Below are positions 60,034 to 64,000 of a stretch of DNA of 64,000 nucleotides, in pieces; position 1 is the first letter of the stretch; the number at the start of each line of letters is the position of its first letter. Origin of the DNA: Fimbriimonadales bacterium (lineage in GTDB: Bacteria; Armatimonadota; Fimbriimonadia; Fimbriimonadales; ATM1); assembly GCA_026129745.1 (NCBI GenBank), contig JAHCHL010000002.1, positions 124,001 through 188,000 of the forward strand, given 5' to 3'. Made by a program: the position numbers and the translations under genes. The notes under the pieces are model-generated. The model saw nothing but the letters and a program-made list of their open reading frames with translations, was not told where the DNA came from and did not search any database.

Positions 60034-60980
60034 TGTTCGATCCTCTTTGTCATGAAGTACCAACCCAGTTCTGAAACGAAACCGAGATTGCGGTTGATAG
60101 TGAGCATCGGCGCGTTGTCACTATGGTTGTGGGTTCGAATGACTTTTGCGCCGAGAGACTTCGCATAGTCGATCGCCTTCGCTTTGAGGGCGGTGGCGAG
60201 CCCGCGTCCTCGAAAATCACTACGGACTCCAGTGTTTAGCGTGTAGAACCGACCGGGAGACATTTCTCCGACAGCAGAAAGGCCAACGTAATCGCCGTTG
60301 TGCTTTGCGACAATGTGACCAAACGGATCGAACCACTTCGCATTGACATAGACTGCAACGAATTCATCCAATGACATATCCGTTTCAAAGTCGCCGGGAG
60401 CATCGTTGTCAGCGATCTTGATGATCTCGAAGAGCTTTCGTAGAGACACTTCATCGTTGCCGTCTGCTCCTGGAGAAGTGAATTCGATTTCGTCGAATTG
60501 TCGATCCTCAACGTGCTTCTTCGAATCGAATGCCTCCACATCGAGGGTCGATTCGAAAAAGTGATGAGTCTGAATGTATCCTCGGTTCTTCGAGAACGCA
60601 ATCGATGCAGCGTCGTCTTCGCGCACATCGACGATCAGCTCCACTCCGCCACGTTCAATCGCGTAAGATTCGCAAAGGTCCATCAATTTCGTTCCGAGTC
60701 CTTTCCTGCGTTCAGCGGCGTCGACAATCGTCGTCAGGATGAAACGGCCAGGTTTGTCCGAATGCATTCGTGTCGATTTTGCGTAAGCGATCACTCTTCC
60801 CGACTGATCGAGGGCGACGAAGCGCCCGAAGTGTCCTTTTCCTTCGAACCTGGAGAAAGTGTCGACGATATTCTCGGCGGTGGTGGGTTCGCCTTCATAC
60901 TCCGACATCAGTTCTGCAATTCGAACCGCGTCGGTTTCTGGGTTCGCATCGCGTACGGTAATGCTGCTTAGACTGCTCAC
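60030..60980 (-). CDS. Tandem GNAT acetyltransferase
   Basis: A 316-residue protein with two GNAT domains (~1-155 and ~165-316). Acetyl-CoA loops are RRKGLGTKLM (91-100) and DFRGRGLATAL (255-265). Mycothiol-synthase-type enzymes have the same tandem layout, with one domain often inactive. It lies between the ABC transporter and DUF1854 genes in one operon (GTGA and ATGA overlaps), so it may acetylate the transported compound. Substrate unknown. Confidence 0.85.
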   Translation of the reverse strand: MSSLSSITVRDANPETDAVRIAELMSEYEGEPTTAENIVDTFSRFEGKGHFGRFVALDQSGRVIAYAKSTRMHSDKPGRFILTTIVDAAERRKGLGTKLMDLCESYAIERGGVELIVDVREDDAASIAFSKNRGYIQTHHFFESTLDVEAFDSKKHVEDRQFDEIEFTSPGADGNDEVSLRKLFEIIKIADNDAPGDFETDMSLDEFVAVYVNAKWFDPFGHIVAKHNGDYVGLSAVGEMSPGRFYTLNTGVRSDFRGRGLATALKAKAIDYAKSLGAKVIRTHNHSDNAPMLTINRNLGFVSELGWYFMTKRIEQ

Positions 60981-63178
60981 AGATTCACTCCAATGATTTC
61001 GTTGATGGCGCTTTGCGTTTGGACGAGGTTGTAGAACACGCCTTGCTTTTCCATGAGCTCTGCGTGCGTGCCGATTTCGACTATCTCGCCTTTATCGAGG
61101 ACGATTAGTCGATCCGCGTTGCGAAGTGTCGACAGTCGGTGTGCGATCGCGAAGGTCGTGCGGCCTTCGACGAGTCGCCCAATCGCCTCTTGAATCTGCT
61201 TCTCAGTTTCGACGTCTACGGAAGAGGTCGCTTCATCGAGAATCAATATTCGAGGGTTGTGGAGAATCGCTCGTGCGATGGAAACTCGCTGTCTTTCGCC
61301 GCCAGATAGCTTCGCTCCCTTTTCGCCAACGAGCGTGTCGTATCCGTCCGGTTTGGAAAGGATGAAGTTGTGGGCGTTCGCCGCCTTCGCCGCATCCATG
61401 ATCTCTTGCATCGACGCCGACTGCTTGCCATATGCAATGTTCTCTGCGATCGTTCCGTTGAACAAGAACGGTTCTTGCAGGACGATTCCGATTTGTTCGC
61501 GCAGGTCTTGCAGCGCAATCTCGCGGTAGTCCTTTCCATCGATCTTGATCGATCCCGCGTCGGGTTCGTAGAACCGACAAATCAGGTTGATCGTCGTGGA
61601 CTTCCCTGCTCCGGACTTTCCGACAAGTCCGATCATCTCGCCGGGCTTAGCGACGAAGTTCAGGCCTTTTAGAACGGGATTCGATTTGTCGTATCCGAAG
61701 CGCACGTTCTCGAACGCGACTTCTCCACGAATGTCGTGCTTCGGCAGCGAATGGCCGTATGCCTCGCGTTCGGTGTCCATCACTTCGAAGATGCGGTCTG
61801 CACCTGCCATTGCGCGGCTGAACCAGTTGTTCACCATCGCGAACCATTGCAGCGGGCCATAGACTAAGCCGAGCAGCGCGTTTACCTTCCAGAACTCGCC
61901 GAGCGTGATGACGTCGGAATACACCATGTAACCACCGACTGCCCAGTTGATCAGAACGCCAAGCCCGGTGAAGAACGTGAGGTATCCAAAAATCGTGTAC
62001 CACTTCGAGTCTGCGGCGATTCCGCTTTCGCGAAGCTCCTTGTTTCTCTGCTGGAATCGATTGAATTCCAAGTCTTCCTTTGCGAACGCCTTGATGACGC
62101 GGATTCCTGAAAGAGATTCGTTGAGCTGCGTGTGGAATCGCGCCCACTTTTGTCCGACTTTGTGAAACATCTGCGACATCGGCCGCCAAAATACGACGCT
62201 GATACCGACGACAATCGGAATAGGCGCGAGAATGCAAGCCGCAAGGAGTGTATTCGTCATGAACAAGAAGATAACGATTCCGAGCAGCAGGAGTCCGTTG
62301 ATCAAGAAGTAGGGAACTCCCTCCACGAGGAAGCCCCAAACTCGATCTGTATCGCTGGTCACTCTGCTGGCGATGGCGCCGACCTGCTTTTTGTCGAAGA
62401 AGTAGAGTTGCAAGAACTCGATCGCACGATAGACTGCGGCGCGCAAGTCCGATGCGATACTGCCTGCGAGCTTCGCGATCAGTCTGCCCGTTAAGATTTG
62501 AATGAACGCGGCGAGCGCCAACACTCCGACCCAACCGCCAATCAGCCAGAACAACAACGAAAGGTTCTGCTTGGTTGTGAAGACTGCGTCGACAAGCTCA
62601 CCTTGAATGAGAGGTGGAGCAAGGTTGAGGGCTGTTGTGACGATTGAAAGCAGCGCAAGCAATACGGCTTGCTTTTTGTAGGGGATGAGGTACTTCGCGA
62701 CGCGAAGCAGTGTTTTGCCACGATTGACGCACGCTGGGCAGACTCCGTCTTTTTCTGGGAGCAGCCGATTGCACTTGTCGCAGCGAAGCCGCTCCTGCTT
62801 CAAGTTGATCATCAATGGCTCGCCTTTGGCGAGTTGCTCGATGCCTCGTGCAGCTTCTGAGAATTTCGCTGCGAGTGTCAGTGAGTAAGTGATCAGCGGA
62901 ATGATTTCGCCCGACTTCGCAGTCAGTTCCAATCGACCGCCGCCGACCAACGGCTCGTTTCTTGCCGACTTGATGTCGGCGAGCCGCACTTCGATGGATG
63001 CATGGCCATCGGGTTCGAGGACCCTGACGAAGTCTGGCGTGACTTCCAGCGTGCGGCGGCCGAATTTGCCGTCCGAAGCGAAGTCTGCTTCCAAACTGAT
63101 CAGGACTCTAACTATTTCACCGGAGGCTTGCTCCGGCATCGGTAATTGAGGCTCTTCTGCCTCTTCAAGCTGTTTCAA
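60977..63178 (-). CDS. ABC exporter half-transporter with N-terminal domain and zinc ribbon
   Basis: About 733 residues. The open frame runs to 63814, but that region is antisense to the racemase gene, and a strong promoter lies at 63371-63399. I chose TTG 63178 because GGAGAGG lies seven bases upstream. Residues ~20-125 form an unassigned beta-rich domain; Cys133, 136, 147 and 150 make a zinc ribbon (CDKC, CPAC). Six membrane spans (~170-450) and an ATPase follow, with Walker A GKSGAGKSTTIN, signature LSGGERQRVSIARAIL and Walker B ILILDEATSSVD. Type IV exporter layout, probably a homodimer. Substrate unknown. Confidence 0.88.
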   Translation of the reverse strand: MKQLEEAEEPQLPMPEQASGEIVRVLISLEADFASDGKFGRRTLEVTPDFVRVLEPDGHASIEVRLADIKSARNEPLVGGGRLELTAKSGEIIPLITYSLTLAAKFSEAARGIEQLAKGEPLMINLKQERLRCDKCNRLLPEKDGVCPACVNRGKTLLRVAKYLIPYKKQAVLLALLSIVTTALNLAPPLIQGELVDAVFTTKQNLSLLFWLIGGWVGVLALAAFIQILTGRLIAKLAGSIASDLRAAVYRAIEFLQLYFFDKKQVGAIASRVTSDTDRVWGFLVEGVPYFLINGLLLLGIVIFLFMTNTLLAACILAPIPIVVGISVVFWRPMSQMFHKVGQKWARFHTQLNESLSGIRVIKAFAKEDLEFNRFQQRNKELRESGIAADSKWYTIFGYLTFFTGLGVLINWAVGGYMVYSDVITLGEFWKVNALLGLVYGPLQWFAMVNNWFSRAMAGADRIFEVMDTEREAYGHSLPKHDIRGEVAFENVRFGYDKSNPVLKGLNFVAKPGEMIGLVGKSGAGKSTTINLICRFYEPDAGSIKIDGKDYREIALQDLREQIGIVLQEPFLFNGTIAENIAYGKQSASMQEIMDAAKAANAHNFILSKPDGYDTLVGEKGAKLSGGERQRVSIARAILHNPRILILDEATSSVDVETEKQIQEAIGRLVEGRTTFAIAHRLSTLRNADRLIVLDKGEIVEIGTHAELMEKQGVFYNLVQTQSAINEIIGVNL

Positions 63179-63343
63179 GATGACACCTCTCCAATAGGCG
63201 GCAGGACGCGTGAATGTGTGTCGGGGGCCTTCGAGACGCCATTGTCCGAGGCAATCGAACGCAACGAAGCGCAAGAGCGCGAAATCGGGTTTAGTGGGGC
63301 CGCGGAAACGGCGGGAGACGAGGTCGACGCCTACTAAGGGTGG

Positions 63344-63356
63344 GCCGGTCACCGGC
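63344..63356. promoter_or_regulatory. Perfect inverted repeat just downstream of the ABC promoter
   Basis: GCCGGT and ACCGGC are separated by one base, located about +8 to +20 of the predicted transcript. This is a typical operator position. Confidence 0.4.
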
Positions 63357-63370
63357 GCCGAATTGCGCGA

Positions 63371-63399
63371 ATTATACCTTTGCTCAGATTTCTTATCAA
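63371..63399 (-). promoter_or_regulatory. Sigma-70-type promoter of the ABC-GNAT-DUF1854 operon
   Basis: On the minus strand TTGATA (63399-63394), a 17-base spacer and a perfect TATAAT (63376-63371). Transcription would begin near 63364, leaving a leader of about 186 bases before TTG 63178. Confidence 0.8.
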
Positions 63400-63421
63400 C
63401 TGGCGGGACTAAACTCCCAAC

Positions 63422-64000
63422 GTGAAGTTTCGATGCATCGACGCGCATGCCGCCGGTGAACCGCTTCGGCTTGTGCTGGACGGCGTGCCCAAGATTCCGG
63501 GTGGGACCATTCCAGAAAAGAGGCGATGGGCAAAGGAGAACATCGACCCCATTCGGAAGGCGCTCATTCTCGAACCTCGTGGCCATGCCGATATGTATGG
63601 TGCGATTCTCACCGAGCCGGTCACTGAGGACGGAGATTACGGCGTGCTGTTTTTGCATAACGAAGGCTACAGCACGATGTGCGGGCATGGGATCATCGCG
63701 CTGACGACGATCCTCATCGAGGAGGGGATGTTTCCAGGGGAGACGATTCGATTCGACACTCCGATTGGTCGAGTCACTGCAAGTGCGGTGGTCGTAGGTT
63801 CGCGTGTCACGCAAGTTTCGTTCGAGAACGTCGTTTCTTATGCTTATGCGACCGGGTTAGAGGTTTTCGTTCCTCACGTCGGCACGGTTCTCTACGACAT
63901 CGCATTCGGCGGGGCTTTCTATGCGATCGTCGATGCAGAACCGCTGCGAATGAGCCTTGTTCCCGAAGAGTATCGCCGCATCATTGAGGCAGCGACCGCG
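63422..64000 (+). CDS. Proline racemase / hydroxyproline epimerase family enzyme, 3' part outside the window
   Basis: The first 193 codons run from GTG 63422 off the right edge. FRCIDAHAAGEPLRLVL is the family start and EGYSTMCGHGII carries catalytic Cys87. GGAFYAIVDA follows. The second catalytic residue (Cys or Thr), which tells epimerase from trans-3-hydroxyproline dehydratase, lies beyond the window. The 243-base region between it and the ABC start holds the ABC promoter; I see no clear promoter for this gene. Confidence 0.88.
   Translation, partial: MKFRCIDAHAAGEPLRLVLDGVPKIPGGTIPEKRRWAKENIDPIRKALILEPRGHADMYGAILTEPVTEDGDYGVLFLHNEGYSTMCGHGIIALTTILIEEGMFPGETIRFDTPIGRVTASAVVVGSRVTQVSFENVVSYAYATGLEVFVPHVGTVLYDIAFGGAFYAIVDAEPLRMSLVPEEYRRIIEAATA

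Noticed and set aside
63179-63814. Upstream extension of the ABC transporter open frame (212 more codons)
   Set aside because: It is antisense to the racemase gene from 63422 on, a good promoter lies inside it, and its residues show no domain; the TTG at 63178 has a fitting Shine-Dalgarno.

Overview
The window is a dense, ordinary-looking bacterial chromosome segment with about 55 protein genes, almost no intergenic space (longest gap about 240 bp), and no rRNA, tRNA, CRISPR array, prophage or insertion sequence that I could recognise. Base composition is moderate and codon use looks even throughout. The cell has an outer membrane (a phosphate-type porin, a second beta-barrel protein, several secreted proteins) and makes a menaquinone-type quinone (ubiE plus a long-chain prenyl diphosphate synthase). 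The mix of two ClpS paralogues, a KimA-type potassium importer, a YfhO-type membrane protein, frequent GTG/TTG starts and start codons lacking a Shine-Dalgarno suggests a lesser-known diderm phylum. My best guess is Armatimonadota (Fimbriimonadia-like), from general impression only.

Layout. 1-6.9 kb (minus): a truncated secreted glycosidase-like protein, a TPR protein, two tandem ClpS adaptors and a YfhO-like membrane protein. 7.0-10.7 kb (plus): asnB and the chromosome-partition pair parA-parB. 10.6-16.7 kb (minus): a phosphate/arsenate locus in the order arsC, phosphate porin, pstS, hairpin, pstC, pstA, pstB, with TTAACA-type direct repeats ahead of the porin. 16.8-30.4 kb: a PDZ-alpha/beta hydrolase fusion, tilS-ftsH-TPR, a VanX-type dipeptidase, small membrane proteins, guaB, an M48-like protease, and a ubiE / prenyl synthase / HAD operon. 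30.5-33.5 kb: cinA diverging from a kinase-like phosphotransferase and a PIG-L deacetylase.

33.5-40.6 kb (minus) is one six-gene operon: rhaEW, pepC, trpE, trpG, a secreted protein and a hutG-like ureohydrolase. 41.1-47.4 kb (minus) is another tight operon: PQQ-propeller protein, dprA, nagA, a KimA-like potassium importer and a STAS-universal-stress fusion overlapping it by four bases. 48.9-53.7 kb (minus) is a five-gene cluster of exported Cys-, His- and Met-rich proteins (Cys-rich peptide, YHS/YtkA-like protein, NosL-like protein, Met/His-rich NosL-like protein, beta-barrel). I read it as an envelope metal (probably copper) handling system and consider it the best candidate for something undescribed. 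53.8-64 kb holds a potassium channel with RCK domains, an MmgE/PrpD protein, an SLC13-type carrier, a GHL10-type glycosidase, a DUF1854 / tandem GNAT / zinc-ribbon ABC transporter operon with a clear sigma-70 promoter, and the start of a proline-racemase-family gene.

Many genes are translationally coupled through ATGA or GTGA overlaps. Several first-in-operon genes show a TANNNT element 5-8 bases before the start codon and no Shine-Dalgarno, which suggests leaderless transcripts.
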